DNA of 64,000 bases from Neobacillus rhizophilus (GTDB lineage Bacteria; Bacillota; Bacilli; Bacillales; Cytobacillaceae): NCBI RefSeq assembly GCF_018343535.1, contig NZ_JAGYPF010000001.1, forward strand, positions 496,001 through 560,000, read 5' to 3'. Positions 1 to 9,021 of this stretch are shown here, piece after piece. The stretch's first letter is position 1, and each line of letters opens with the position of its first letter. The position numbers were made by a program, and so were the translations under genes. The notes below the pieces were generated by a model that was not told the DNA's origin, searched no databases, and saw only the letters and a list, made by a program, of their open reading frames with translations.

Positions 1-938
1 CGATCATCTTTTGAGATATTGCTTTGGAGAGCCATCATTTTAAAATGCTCTAATAAAATTCCACCCTGGCTTTGGACAATCGCTTTTGGTTTGCCAGTAG
101 TACCGGATGAATATAGAATCCACAGTGGATGGTCGAATGGCACCGCCTCGAATGATAATTCTGCCCCTGTTGAAGTTTCAACCGGATGATTCCACAAGAC
201 AGCGTTCGTTAACTGGCCGATATTTGGCTCTTCATTTATGTTTGGGATAATGATCGTTTGCTTTAGAGTTGGCAGTTCCGATTGAATTTTTTTCACCAGT
301 TCAAGACGGTCAAAGTCTTTTCCTCCATACCGGTAGCCATCAACGGCAAACAATACCTTCGGTTCAATTTGCTTAAAGCGGTCAATTACACTCATGATCC
401 CAAATTCAGGTGCACAGCTTGACCAGACTGCCCCGATGCTGGCACAAGCAAGAAAGGCTGTAATCGTTTCATGAATATTGGATGCATACGCTACTACACG
501 GTCTCCCGGTTGAACTCCAAGTGATTTAAGATATTCGGCAATGGCCGCGGTGTTCTTTTTCAATTCCGCCCAGGTTATTTTCCCCTGCGTCCGGTTTTCA
601 CTTTCGTAAATAATTGCTTCTTTTTCAGGGATTTCATTCCGAAATACATGCTCTGCATAGTTTAAGGTTGCTCCAGGAAACCACTGAGCCCCCGGCATTT
701 TTCTTACCTTTAAAACCTCTTCATATGGCGTTTTCGCCTGAATGTCAAAATAGTGCCAGACGGCAGACCAAAAGCCTTCAATCGAGGTAACTGACCACTT
801 CCATAACTGTTCATATGTATCAAAGTGCAGTCCCCGTGTTTCTTCCAGCCATATCATGAATTTTTTTAAATTGGACTCATCCTGGAATTGTTGCGAAGGC
901 TCCCACAACAACTTTCCTTCCATTTTTTCAATCGTCAT
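1..938 (-). CDS. aacS: Acetoacetyl-CoA synthetase, N-terminal part (runs off window)
   Basis: Activates acetoacetate to acetoacetyl-CoA with ATP, so that ketone bodies or PHB breakdown products can be used. The frame reads leftwards and is open to base 1, giving about 312 of the usual ~650 residues. The N-terminal ACAS-type region (FWSAVWHYFDI, GAQWFPGATLNYAEH) is followed by the adenylate-forming core with the P-loop-like YSSGTTGKPK near the window edge. The long N-terminal extension and the GAQWFPG segment fit acetoacetate-CoA ligase better than acetyl-CoA synthetase. Two ATGs lie at 944 and 938. I chose 938 because the GGGGG ribosome binding site is 7 bases away from it but only 1 base from 944. 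Confidence 0.8.
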   Translation of the reverse strand, partial: MTIEKMEGKLLWEPSQQFQDESNLKKFMIWLEETRGLHFDTYEQLWKWSVTSIEGFWSAVWHYFDIQAKTPYEEVLKVRKMPGAQWFPGATLNYAEHVFRNEIPEKEAIIYESENRTQGKITWAELKKNTAAIAEYLKSLGVQPGDRVVAYASNIHETITAFLACASIGAVWSSCAPEFGIMSVIDRFKQIEPKVLFAVDGYRYGGKDFDRLELVKKIQSELPTLKQTIIIPNINEEPNIGQLTNAVLWNHPVETSTGAELSFEAVPFDHPLWILYSSGTTGKPKAIVQSQGGILLEHFKMMALQSNISKDD

Positions 939-1058
939 TGCCATTCCCCCAAATGTCGTGTTCGAATTGTTTTAGCTACACTTACCATATACGAGTTTAG
1001 GATAGTAATTTCCTTCTTAATTTTTCAAAAAATGAAAAAACTCATCTTAAAAAGGAAT

Positions 1059-1265
1059 GCGGAAGCCCCTTGATCAGGGGCGATATAGGGAGACTTATCG
1101 ATTGGCAAGCGAGAGCGAAGCCAGAGATTAGTCTCCCTTAATGCGTACAGAAAGCATAAGCTTTCTGCTAGCCAGGCATAAGACGAACCGGCGAGAAGGG
1201 ATGCTTTTTAGCCTTCTTGACGAATTGACTGTAGACCTGCGAGCCCCTAGGCGCCGGAGCTGGAC
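1059..1265. repeat. Hairpin-rich intergenic element, Bacillaceae dispersed-repeat type
   Basis: The 939-1393 gap has no credible gene but holds a compact chain of stem-loops: CCCCT-TGATC-AGGGG (1066-1080), GGGAGACT pairing with AGTCTCCC (1088-1095 with 1130-1137), CAGAAAGC-ATAA-GCTTTCTG (1148-1167) and AGAAGG with CCTTCT (1194-1199 with 1212-1217). It starts with GCGGAAGCCCC and ends with GCGCCGGAGCTGGAC. That boundary style is one I recognise from dispersed intergenic repeats in Bacillus genomes. There is no second copy in this window. Strand and function are unknown. Confidence 0.5.
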
Positions 1266-1393
1266 AAAGAAAAGCTGCCATGTTGCAGGCAGCTAAAGTA
1301 CGAGGCACCGACTATCGTTTCCAAAATGAAAAATGCATTGAAAAAGTATACAATTATTAAATAAGACCTAGATTAATTTAAAGGATGTAGCTA

Positions 1394-2830
1394 ATGGATT
1401 GGAAACCTAACAGAGAATCTAAAATACCCATTTATAAACAACTTGCTATATATATCGAGAACGGGATTGCGGATGGAACTTTTCCACAAGATAAACCATT
1501 GCCTTCTGAAAGGGGCATGGCGAAAGAGCTCGGAGTAAACAGAAGCACCGTCATTGCGGCTTATGACGAGTTGGAATCAAATGGACTGATTGAGCGAAAA
1601 AAAGGCAGCGGAACAACCGTCAGCAAAGATATTTGGGGCATGGCTAAGAACCGTATTCCAAGCTGGAACAGATACATTGAGGCAGGCTCGTTTCTTCCTA
1701 ATTTACCTGTAACGCAAAGAATTCACAAAGAGATGGCTGAGCAAAAGTTAATTAATTTAGCCAGCGGCGAATTATCTCAGGATTTATTTCCCTTAACTTC
1801 TCTTAGGGAAATTACTATGAACAGATCCTTTATCGGTACTATGGGATATGACCATCCACAGGGTAATTTGATACTCAGAGACACACTAGCTAAACATGTT
1901 AAACAGTTCCGAGGGATCGAAACGAATCCTTCATCTATATTGGTTACTTCGGGAGCACAGCAAGCTTTGCATCTTGTTGTGCAATGCCTGTTAAAACCTG
2001 GAGACTCAGTTGCCCTTGAGAATCCTTCCTATCATTACAATCTGCCTGTATTTAAATCTGCAGGAATCAAAACCTATTATTTAAAGGTTGGTAAGAAAGG
2101 AATTAACCCAAACGATATAGCCGAATTATATAAAAAACATAGAATTAGGATGATTTTCTTGAATCCAATTTTTCAAAATCCCACGGGAACGCTTTTGTCC
2201 CTAGAACGGAGGAAAAAGATTCTTGAAATATCGTCTGAATTTGGGATTCCAGTGGTGGAGGATGACCCCTACAGTTTGACGCCTTTTTCAATGGAAAAAA
2301 TCCCAACTCTTAAATCATTGGACCATCATGGAAATGTTTTATATATTAGTTCTTTGACAAAAATTGTTGCCTCAGGGCTGCGGATCGGATGGATTATTGG
2401 ACCGAAGCAGGTGATTGAAAGGTTAGCAGATGCCAAACAGCAGGTCGACTTTGGACATGCCAGTTACTCTCAATGGATTGCAAATGATTTTTTAGAATCT
2501 AATGGTTTTGAATCTCATATGAAGGATTTAGTTAAGAAGTTAGAAAGCCGTAGAGATCAAATTACTGAAAGCCTGGATACATTTTTAAAAGATCAAGTCG
2601 ATTTTACTATCCCTCAAGGCGGCATTCACTTGTGGTGCCGAATTAAAAAGGAATGTGATGAAATCCAATTGTTGGAGGAATCGATAAAAAGAGGTGTAAT
2701 ATTTGTCCCTGGTTCAACGATGGGGACTGAAAAGGGATTCGTCCGCTTTACCTTTGCAAGGGAAAATGAGGAAATGATCCATAAAGGAATTCAAAGGTTT
2801 GCTGATGCACTTGAGAATGTTTCAAACTAA
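1394..2830 (+). CDS. MocR-family transcriptional regulator (GntR HTH fused to PLP aminotransferase-like domain)
   Basis: A 478-residue regulator of the MocR type. Residues ~8-75 form a GntR winged helix (PSERGMAKELGVNRSTVIAAY, then a GLIERKKGSGT wing). The rest is a fold-type I aminotransferase domain with SGAQQAL, an EDDPYS motif near 290 and the PLP-binding lysine K323 in SLTKIVASGLRIGW. Family members sense PLP or an amino compound and usually control vitamin B6, GABA or taurine genes. No divergent target gene is adjacent here: upstream lies the structured element at 1059-1265, so the regulon cannot be read from context. The ATG follows AAAGGATGTAGCTA. Confidence 0.88.
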   Translation: MDWKPNRESKIPIYKQLAIYIENGIADGTFPQDKPLPSERGMAKELGVNRSTVIAAYDELESNGLIERKKGSGTTVSKDIWGMAKNRIPSWNRYIEAGSFLPNLPVTQRIHKEMAEQKLINLASGELSQDLFPLTSLREITMNRSFIGTMGYDHPQGNLILRDTLAKHVKQFRGIETNPSSILVTSGAQQALHLVVQCLLKPGDSVALENPSYHYNLPVFKSAGIKTYYLKVGKKGINPNDIAELYKKHRIRMIFLNPIFQNPTGTLLSLERRKKILEISSEFGIPVVEDDPYSLTPFSMEKIPTLKSLDHHGNVLYISSLTKIVASGLRIGWIIGPKQVIERLADAKQQVDFGHASYSQWIANDFLESNGFESHMKDLVKKLESRRDQITESLDTFLKDQVDFTIPQGGIHLWCRIKKECDEIQLLEESIKRGVIFVPGSTMGTEKGFVRFTFARENEEMIHKGIQRFADALENVSN

Positions 2831-2842
2831 ATAGGGCAAATA

Positions 2843-2870
2843 ATTAGACCATCCATCAAGATGGTCTAAT
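2843..2870. terminator. Hairpin between convergent genes
   Basis: Perfect 10-bp stem TTAGACCATC / GATGGTCTAA with a short loop, between the convergent MocR gene and the small membrane protein gene. It overlaps the stop of the latter and lacks a long T-run, so it may act as a weak bidirectional terminator. Confidence 0.5.
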
Positions 2871-3057
2871 CAACTCCAATATAGATTCCGAGTGAAATTA
2901 AAGCGATGCCTATAATAACAACATATATTAAAGTTAAGTTGGTGGTGTTTCTTTTTGTTGAACCGCTGTAGTTTTCATCAGGTTTCCTGGTAAGCAAGAG
3001 TGTAGCAACTACTGAAAAAATAAGAATTAAAATAACTAAGCCAATCATTATATTCAT
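2866..3057 (-). CDS. Small two-helix membrane protein of unknown function
   Basis: 63 residues with two hydrophobic helices (about 4-23 and 41-60) joined by a polar loop containing KPDENYSGSTKRN. ATG preceded by GAGGTGCAGT, a fair ribosome binding site. It stands alone between MocR and the YknXYZ-type operon, and its stop overlaps the hairpin at 2843-2870. I do not recognise a family. The hydropathy, ribosome binding site and terminator argue that it is real. Confidence 0.6.
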   Translation of the reverse strand: MNIMIGLVILILIFSVVATLLLTRKPDENYSGSTKRNTTNLTLIYVVIIGIALISLGIYIGVD

Positions 3058-3117
3058 ACTGCACCTCTAATTAAAAAGCTTTTTCTACCTATATCATATC
3101 AAAAATGCATTGATTGT

Positions 3118-3151
3118 TGACCATCCAATTCACCTAAAAATTGACCATCCA
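3118..3151. repeat. Short direct repeat ATTGACCATCCA x2
   Basis: TTGACCATCCA occurs at about 3117 and again at about 3141, spaced ~24 bp, in the gap between the small membrane protein gene and yknZ. A related ATTAGACCATCCA is part of the hairpin at 2843. Function unknown. Confidence 0.35.
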
Positions 3152-3164
3152 CTTTTTCTCCATC

Positions 3165-3195
3165 AAAAAAAGGCCGATTGTTTACACCGGCCTTT
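3165..3195 (-). terminator. Terminator of the yknXYZ-type operon
   Basis: On the minus strand AAAGGCCG pairs with CGGCCTTT, followed by a run of T, 17 bp after the permease stop codon. Confidence 0.85.
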
Positions 3196-3211
3196 AATTT
3201 TGTATTTATCA

Positions 3212-4384
3212 TTAAACACTTCTCAACGCATCAATCGGATTAAGCTTAGAGGCCTTCCGTGCTGGTGCAATGCCAAAAATAATCCCAATGGCGGCAGAAA
3301 ACCCGAAGGCAAGGACAACGGTGAATACCGAGAGTGCAAAACTAGCCCCAATCAAAAAACATACAGCATAAGCTATTAACGCCCCCAGCAATAAGCCGAT
3401 CGTTCCGCCAAAGAGTGATAAAAATACCGCCTCCAGCAGAAACTGCTGTTGAATCCGCTTGGGCTCTGCCCCAAGGGCTTTTCTTAGCCCGATTTCGGTC
3501 GTTCTCTCTGTAACAGAAACAAGCATCATATTCATAATCCCAATGCCGCCTACGATAAGAGAAATGGAAGCAATCCCGCCCAGCATGAGTGACATCATGG
3601 TTGTTACCCTATTGATGGAAGACAGCATATCCTGCATATTGATAATGGTAAACCCGTCTTTATTGTAGTTAAATGCCTGGTTTAGAACAGCTTCGATATC
3701 ACTTGTTATTTTTTCAGAATCATTGGCATCGCTCATAAACACGTCAACATTGTTAATATATCCGGTTCCTAGCAGGCTCATGGAAGTGGTATAAGGAATA
3801 ATGACTGCATCATTATTAGACGAATCCGAAAAACTGCTTGATTCATGGAGTGTTCCGATCACCGTGTAGGTTACGCCGGCTACTAGCATTTTTTTGCCAA
3901 TCGGGTCTTCCCCCCAAAACAGCTCCTCTGCAATATTGGCCCCGATAAGGCATACTTTATTTTCACTATCAATATCCAAAATATTGATGCCCCTGCCAGT
4001 TTCAACCAGGTCTTTCGTCTTAGAAAAATACACATCATTTTTTCCTTGAACGAACACATCCTTTTTTTCATTTCCGTTATAGACTACCGTTGTGTTTCCG
4101 GTAAGAGTCGGTGAAACTCCGGCAACATCCTCAATTTCTGATAGCTTTTGAATGTCGCTGTCGAGTAAGCCTTGTTTAAGTGGTGTTCCGATGGCTTGAA
4201 CAGTTATTTTATCGGCCCCAAAGGAAGAAAACTCGCTTGTCATTCCGTCCATCGCACCTTTCACAATCGTAATCAATGCAATGATGGAAGCAACGCCAAT
4301 CACAATACCGAGCATCGTTAAGAAGGAACGCATTTTATTATGAATAAGATTCATCCAAGACATCTTGAAGTTTTCCTTAAACAT
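3212..4384 (-). CDS. yknZ: ABC transporter permease, MacB/FtsX type (YknZ-like)
   Basis: 390 residues. One N-terminal helix (residues ~18-42, LTMLGIVIGVASIIALITIV) is followed by a MacB-type periplasmic/core domain and three C-terminal helices with the FtsX signature (GGIGIMNMMLVSVTERTTEIGLRKALGA). It forms the membrane part of an efflux or mechanotransmission complex with the ATPase encoded just upstream (8-bp overlap) and the HlyD-like adaptor. In B. subtilis YknWXYZ protects against the SDP toxic peptide. Here there is no yknW, so the substrate is inferred only by homology. It ends the operon at a strong terminator. Confidence 0.88.
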   Translation of the reverse strand: MFKENFKMSWMNLIHNKMRSFLTMLGIVIGVASIIALITIVKGAMDGMTSEFSSFGADKITVQAIGTPLKQGLLDSDIQKLSEIEDVAGVSPTLTGNTTVVYNGNEKKDVFVQGKNDVYFSKTKDLVETGRGINILDIDSENKVCLIGANIAEELFWGEDPIGKKMLVAGVTYTVIGTLHESSSFSDSSNNDAVIIPYTTSMSLLGTGYINNVDVFMSDANDSEKITSDIEAVLNQAFNYNKDGFTIINMQDMLSSINRVTTMMSLMLGGIASISLIVGGIGIMNMMLVSVTERTTEIGLRKALGAEPKRIQQQFLLEAVFLSLFGGTIGLLLGALIAYAVCFLIGASFALSVFTVVLAFGFSAAIGIIFGIAPARKASKLNPIDALRSV

Positions 4385-5066
4385 AAGTAAACTCCTCTCT
4401 CAGTTTGCCGTCTAATATGCGGACAATTCTGCTGGCATTTTTCGCAATTTCAATATCATGTGTAATCATGATAATCGTTTTTCCTTCTTCATGCAGCTCA
4501 TGAAATAGCTCCATAATTTGCTGTCCCGTTTTTTGATCGAGAGCACCGGTTGGTTCATCAGCCAGCAATATAGTTGGGTTCGTCACCATTGCTCGTGCAA
4601 TGGCTACCCTCTGCTGCTGCCCTCCGGAAAGCTGATTTGGTCGATTTTGCAGTTTTTCACCAAGTCCTACCCTCCCGAGCATTTCCCTTGCTCTTTGTTT
4701 TCGGTCCTTTTCCTGGACTCTGGCATAAACGAGTGGAAGCTCCACATTTTGTATCGCATTAAGCCTTGGAAGCAGCTGAAATTGCTGAAAAATAAAGCCG
4801 ACCTCCTTGTTGCGGATTGCCGCAAGAGACGCTTCATCCAGTTCATCTACCTTTTGATTCGACAAATAATAATCACCACTTGTCGGGGAATCAAGGCATC
4901 CTATAATATTCATCAGTGTTGATTTCCCTGAACCCGATGGGCCTAAAATGGCTACAAAATCTCCTTTATTTACTGTTAGATTAATATTGTTTAAGACCAC
5001 CTGCTCTTCCTCACCCATCACGTACGTTTTTGTGATTTGAGTCATGTTTAAAATTTGTCCGCACAT
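4377..5066 (-). CDS. yknY: ABC transporter ATP-binding protein (YknY-like, MacB class)
   Basis: 229 residues with a complete nucleotide-binding domain: Walker [11 protein letters not shown]-loop [10 protein letters not shown], signature LSGGQQQR, Walker [10 protein letters not shown] and the H-loop ITHD. The [17 protein letters not shown] segment is typical of LolD/MacB-type ATPases. The ATG at 5066 shares one base with the adaptor stop (ATAATG) and has GGAGG 9 bases upstream. An internal ATG seven codons in matches the usual family N-terminus but has no ribosome binding site. It couples ATP hydrolysis to the permease at 3212-4384. Confidence 0.92.
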   Translation of the reverse strand: MCGQILNMTQITKTYVMGEEEQVVLNNINLTVNKGDFVAILGPSGSGKSTLMNIIGCLDSPTSGDYYLSNQKVDELDEASLAAIRNKEVGFIFQQFQLLPRLNAIQNVELPLVYARVQEKDRKQRAREMLGRVGLGEKLQNRPNQLSGGQQQRVAIARAMVTNPTILLADEPTGALDQKTGQQIMELFHELHEEGKTIIMITHDIEIAKNASRIVRILDGKLREEFTYV

Positions 5067-5935
5067 TATGGATTACCTCCATGCATCATCGCTGAAGCCG
5101 CATTATCTTTATTGATGATCATCACTACATCACCTGCGTTAATACCTTCTTTAATCTCGATGATGGTACCGTCGTTAACGCCGGTTTGAACATATTTTTT
5201 GACTTGGGCACCTTTTTCTGTAGGAATCAGAACGTACGGCTTATTTTTGCTGTCAAAATTGATTGCTTTCATGGAGAGCGTAATTATACCCGATACGTTT
5301 TGTTTCAATATTTTCGCCTCTGTACTCATCCCTACTTTAATCGCTTCGTCATTGTTGAGGTCAATCGTTGCAGTAAAATAGGAAACACCGTTTTCGTTAG
5401 CAGCTTCCTTCGAAATAGCTGAAACCGTCCCTTTAATTTCTTTTTCGAGCGCATTTACAGCAACAATCACTTCTTGGCCAACGGAAAGGTATTTAAGGTC
5501 GTATTCGTCAACTTTAACAGTTGTTTGTAAAACAGAATAATCGACGATGTCGACTAATTGCGCCCCTGTCATTACTTCCACGTTTTTTTCCACATAGATT
5601 TTTGTAATTTCTCCGTTAATTGCTGCCTTTATTTTTTTACCATCCTTCGATTCTAACAAGACATCGCCGCTTTTCACCTGATCACCTGTTTTTACCTTTA
5701 CTTCCTTAATCTGCATTGGAGCATCACTAGTAATTGTCTTTTTGTTTTTAGCTTCTATAGTACCCGAGAAGGTGTAGTAGGTGGTGATGTCGTCAATTTG
5801 AGCTGTTTCCTTTTCGAAAGTTCCTAATCCCTTTGGCGTAAAGATTATTGCTGAAATGATGGCTATTGCTAATAGTCCAAGTATTGACCAAATTACTATC
5901 TTCTTTTTACCTGTCTTTTTTTGGTTTGTACTCAT
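5066..5935 (-). CDS. yknX: HlyD/MacA-type membrane fusion (adaptor) protein, YknX-like
   Basis: 289 residues. One N-terminal transmembrane anchor (~12-30, VIWSILGLLAIAIISAII) is followed by a biotinyl-lipoyl-like hairpin (KVKTGDQVKSGDVLLESKDG) and beta-barrel segments. It is shorter than many adaptors because the helical hairpin is reduced. First gene of the three-gene efflux operon. It should sit outside the membrane and organise the YknYZ ATPase/permease pair. GGGAGGGG precedes the ATG by about 8 bases. Confidence 0.85.
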   Translation of the reverse strand: MSTNQKKTGKKKIVIWSILGLLAIAIISAIIFTPKGLGTFEKETAQIDDITTYYTFSGTIEAKNKKTITSDAPMQIKEVKVKTGDQVKSGDVLLESKDGKKIKAAINGEITKIYVEKNVEVMTGAQLVDIVDYSVLQTTVKVDEYDLKYLSVGQEVIVAVNALEKEIKGTVSAISKEAANENGVSYFTATIDLNNDEAIKVGMSTEAKILKQNVSGIITLSMKAINFDSKNKPYVLIPTEKGAQVKKYVQTGVNDGTIIEIKEGINAGDVVMIINKDNAASAMMHGGNP

Positions 5936-6149
5936 AAATTAATCCCCTCCCTTATTGGATAATTTCATTTTACGGCGGCTCCCTTTCCTTCTAACCGCAG
6001 ACTTTTAGATAACCCACCGCAGGAATTGGTGGTGCCTCCGCATGATTTTGAGGTGTGGATTTTTCGGAAAATATGGTGTTCACAATAAATTAATGTAGGA
6101 TTTTCCGGGTATATTATGAATATCAGAATGTAATCAGGAGGAAGAAAAA

Positions 6150-7817
6150 GTGAGTAACAAGACCCTATCCTTTTTTGCTTTAGGCGGCATTAATGAAATT
6201 GGAAAAAACATGTATGTGATTCAATATCATGACGATATCGTGGTGATTGATGCCGGCGGAATGTTTCCTGATGAAAGCTTGCTTGGAATTGATTTGATCA
6301 TCCCAGATGTGACCTATTTGGAAGAAAACCGTGAGAAAATCCGGGCTTTAGTTGTGACCCACGGGCATGAAGATCATATCGGCGGAGTCCCTTATTTTTT
6401 AAAAAAATTAAATGTACCTATTTATGCAACACGTTTTACGCTCGGTTTGATTGATTTAAAATTGGCTGAGCACCGGCTCAAACGGGATACAAAGCTTGTA
6501 CCGATTGATGCTGATTCAGAGTTAGAATTTGGCGAGATTAAAGTTTCCTTCTTCAAAGTCAGCCATAGTATTCCGGATTGTCTGGGAATTGTTTTTCATA
6601 CGCCGGAAGGGAATGTCGTTCATACAGGGGACTTTAAATTTGATCTAACTCCGGCCAATAACCAATATTCCGATATACATAAAATGGCAGAGATTGGCCA
6701 GAAAGGCGTTATGGCGTTAATTTCGGAAAGTACGAATGCTGAACGAAAAGGGATCACTCCTTCTGAGCAAATGGTAGGCAGCCATATGTTGGAAGCTTTC
6801 CTGCGGGCTAGGGGAAAAATTTTCGTTTCAACCTTTGCTTCCAATGTAAATCGTGTGCAGCAAGTCGTGGAAGCCTGTATTGAGACAAATCGAAAGCTGG
6901 CCTTGCTGGGCCGAAGTATGGTGAATGTCGTAGATGTTGCCATTGAACGTGGCTATTTGCATGTACCGGAAGGGATGCTGATAGAAGCAGGCGAAATCGA
7001 AAAACTTGCCCCCGAACGAGTCGCCATCCTATGTACTGGAAGCCAGGGCGAACCAAATGCCGCTCTCGGACGGCTGGCAAGCGGAAGCTATCGGGATGCT
7101 TCGATTTATCCCGATGATACTGTAATTTTGGCAGCGTCCCCTATTCCCGGGAACGAAAAGGATGTTTCCCGGATTATCGATAACTTGTTTCAGCGTGGCG
7201 CGCATGTTATTTACGGTTCCGGAAGCTCAACCGGGATGCATGTATCGGGCCACGGTTACCAGGAAGACCTAAAACTGATGCTTACGCTGATGAAGCCCAC
7301 TTACTTTATTCCGATTCACGGCGAATACCGGATGCTTCACCATCACCGGATGCTTGCGGAATCGGTTGGAGTGGAAAAAGGAAATACCTTTATTATCCGG
7401 AATGGGGATGTCGTGGATATTCAAGACGGGGTTGCGAGGCAGACTAGATCCGTCCCTGCTGGTGATACATATGTTGACGGCGTGAGTGTCGGTGATGTGG
7501 GGGAGATTGTGCTGCGTGATCGGAGGCAGCTGTCTGAAGATGGCATGCTGGTAATCGTCTTAACATTGAGCAAACGGGACCAAAGGATTATCCAAGGACC
7601 GGACACGATTACGCGCGGATTTGTGTATGTAAAGGAATCTGAGAATTTGATGAGGGAAATTAACAGCCTTGTCAAAAAGACGGTTAATGACTTACAAGAA
7701 GAAAACATTCGGCAATGGAACGTCATCAAACAAAACATCAAGAAGACTGTAGGACAGTATCTCTTTAAAGAAACGAAAAGAAAACCGATGATATTGCCGA
7801 TTATTATTGAGATATGA
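6150..7817 (+). CDS. Ribonuclease J family protein, probable paralogue distinct from rnjA/rnjB
   Basis: 555 residues, the usual RNase J length. Metallo-beta-lactamase core with intact HGHEDH (71-76), the downstream SHSIPD and GDFKFD motifs, beta-CASP segment (STFASNVNRVQQV, CTGSQGEP, SPIPGNE, HVSGHG, PIHGEYRM) and the C-terminal FLFKETKRKPMILPIIIEI-like end. The intact metal site predicts endo/5'-exonuclease activity on RNA. From memory it matches RNase J1 and J2 of B. subtilis only about equally, and it is monocistronic with its own terminator, not next to rpoY, so I infer a third paralogue. GTG start with AGGAGGAAG 6 bases upstream. Confidence 0.85.
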   Translation: MSNKTLSFFALGGINEIGKNMYVIQYHDDIVVIDAGGMFPDESLLGIDLIIPDVTYLEENREKIRALVVTHGHEDHIGGVPYFLKKLNVPIYATRFTLGLIDLKLAEHRLKRDTKLVPIDADSELEFGEIKVSFFKVSHSIPDCLGIVFHTPEGNVVHTGDFKFDLTPANNQYSDIHKMAEIGQKGVMALISESTNAERKGITPSEQMVGSHMLEAFLRARGKIFVSTFASNVNRVQQVVEACIETNRKLALLGRSMVNVVDVAIERGYLHVPEGMLIEAGEIEKLAPERVAILCTGSQGEPNAALGRLASGSYRDASIYPDDTVILAASPIPGNEKDVSRIIDNLFQRGAHVIYGSGSSTGMHVSGHGYQEDLKLMLTLMKPTYFIPIHGEYRMLHHHRMLAESVGVEKGNTFIIRNGDVVDIQDGVARQTRSVPAGDTYVDGVSVGDVGEIVLRDRRQLSEDGMLVIVLTLSKRDQRIIQGPDTITRGFVYVKESENLMREINSLVKKTVNDLQEENIRQWNVIKQNIKKTVGQYLFKETKRKPMILPIIIEI

Positions 7818-7830
7818 ATGTGTGAAAAAA

Positions 7831-7871
7831 AATTGCCCGGCACCTTCTACAAAGTGCCGGGCAATTTTTTT
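7831..7871 (+). terminator. Rho-independent terminator of the RNase J gene
   Basis: Stem AATTGCCCGGCAC / GTGCCGGGCAATT with a 10-base loop and a T-run. The A-run on the other side makes it potentially bidirectional. Confidence 0.93.
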
Positions 7872-7890
7872 CGGTTTAGGAGTTAAAATT

Positions 7891-7953
7891 GAAGATTCGC
7901 AGATATAATCAAAAATTCGCATATATCCATTAAAAATCCGCGGATATAATGGA
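7891..7953. repeat. Three decayed 21-bp tandem units (ATTCGC..ATAT family)
   Basis: Three consecutive 21-bp units start at 7891, 7912 and 7933. Each contains ATTCGC or ATCCGC followed by an ATAT core. The period and core words match the six-unit array at 46292-46417 in the hut cluster, so both probably belong to one repeat family. No gene is visible in 7872-7992. Confidence 0.6.
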
Positions 7954-7992
7954 TGACCCGGATTTTTTTATTAAAAACCAATTTCCGGTTCG

Positions 7993-8844
7993 CTATTTAA
8001 GCATTTTAACGTGTTCCTGCAACCTAGAAATATACGTTTCACTTAAAAAACCGCTCCCGCCACGGATGATTTCCTCCAGATAATGGTCAGGCGGTACTGT
8101 TTCAGAGTCTTTCGAAACTACTATAAATGTTAGTACATCTTTGATTGTCTGTCCATTCATCTTGACATCAATTAAAGCAGGACGGTAGAGGAGAGTATGA
8201 ACGCCCTCACGCCTGTATAAATATTCGAGACATTCATATGGAATCTCATATACCTTCCCTTCCACAACGCCTCCATCTTCCACAATGTCTGCCCGCCCGC
8301 CGTCAGGCAGCTTTTTTGTAAATCGAAGGGTGTAACCCTTAAGCTCTGCAACCCCGGCTAATTTTTGAAAATAATGATCGACCCCAGCGAGCTTAAACCT
8401 CGCATGGTCCAAACAGCTGCCATAAGCGAAATACAATACGTTCCCATTTTGTTTCTCAAACTGATATACCTTCCAGTCACCAAATGGTATTGGCGTTTGC
8501 AGCATGCTTTTGTTGTGGTTGGCAACCGTATAAATAAAGGCTTCCGTTTCTCCGCCATCATGATGAATGCTCTGCTTTTTCCGGTCATATAAATTGTTGC
8601 GGCCTTGTTCTTCATAACCCTCTAATTGGTCGAGACTACGCAGATGACCGTCAGATACAAGGTACAATTCTCCATAAACTGTTTCTGTTTGCGATTTTTT
8701 AACTGCCGGATAACCTAATCCAGTATCAAAAAGGCTCCCATTTGTCCAGGCTTGCTCTGCAACCAGCTCCGCATCCTGTAGTAAATAATGATATTTCTCA
8801 TTTCTTCTTAATGTTCCATAAACGAAAACGTAATGTTTGTTCAT
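7993..8844 (-). CDS. ykqA: Tandem gamma-glutamylcyclotransferase-fold protein (YkqA-like)
   Basis: 283 residues that contain two GGCT (AIG2-like) domains. The first starts FVYGTLRRNEKYH (residues ~5-125), and the second starts YFAYGSCLDHARF (~138-280). Both keep the YG(T/S) phosphate-loop signature, and an acidic residue that could serve as the catalytic Glu occurs in each half (for example LEGYEE). Such proteins remove gamma-glutamyl groups as pyroglutamate. B. subtilis YkqA has the same two-domain length. Minus-strand gene convergent with the RNase J gene. ATG, with only a weak ribosome binding site in the AAAGGGACTGCTGGAAAA leader. Confidence 0.78.
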   Translation of the reverse strand: MNKHYVFVYGTLRRNEKYHYLLQDAELVAEQAWTNGSLFDTGLGYPAVKKSQTETVYGELYLVSDGHLRSLDQLEGYEEQGRNNLYDRKKQSIHHDGGETEAFIYTVANHNKSMLQTPIPFGDWKVYQFEKQNGNVLYFAYGSCLDHARFKLAGVDHYFQKLAGVAELKGYTLRFTKKLPDGGRADIVEDGGVVEGKVYEIPYECLEYLYRREGVHTLLYRPALIDVKMNGQTIKDVLTFIVVSKDSETVPPDHYLEEIIRGGSGFLSETYISRLQEHVKMLK

Positions 8845-9021
8845 TTTTCCAGCAGTCCCTTTCTTTGTGCTTTATTCAGCAATTCTAAACCAATCTTTAC
8901 TTCGTCACAAAAACCTCAGATTCCTTTTAAAGTTAGTTTAATATTTTATGGATACCTTTCAATACATGGACTTCTAGTTTTCTGGAAATAATAGCATTTA
9001 GCTAAAGAAAGGGGCTTATTA

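Noticed and set aside
888..1073. ORF antisense to the acetoacetyl-CoA synthetase start
   Set aside because: No ribosome binding site and it overlaps a well-supported gene end to end at its start region.
6150..7817. Calling the gene rnjA
   Set aside because: Sequence seems too far from J1 for a Bacillus orthologue, and the rpoY neighbour is missing; the terminator shows that it is monocistronic.
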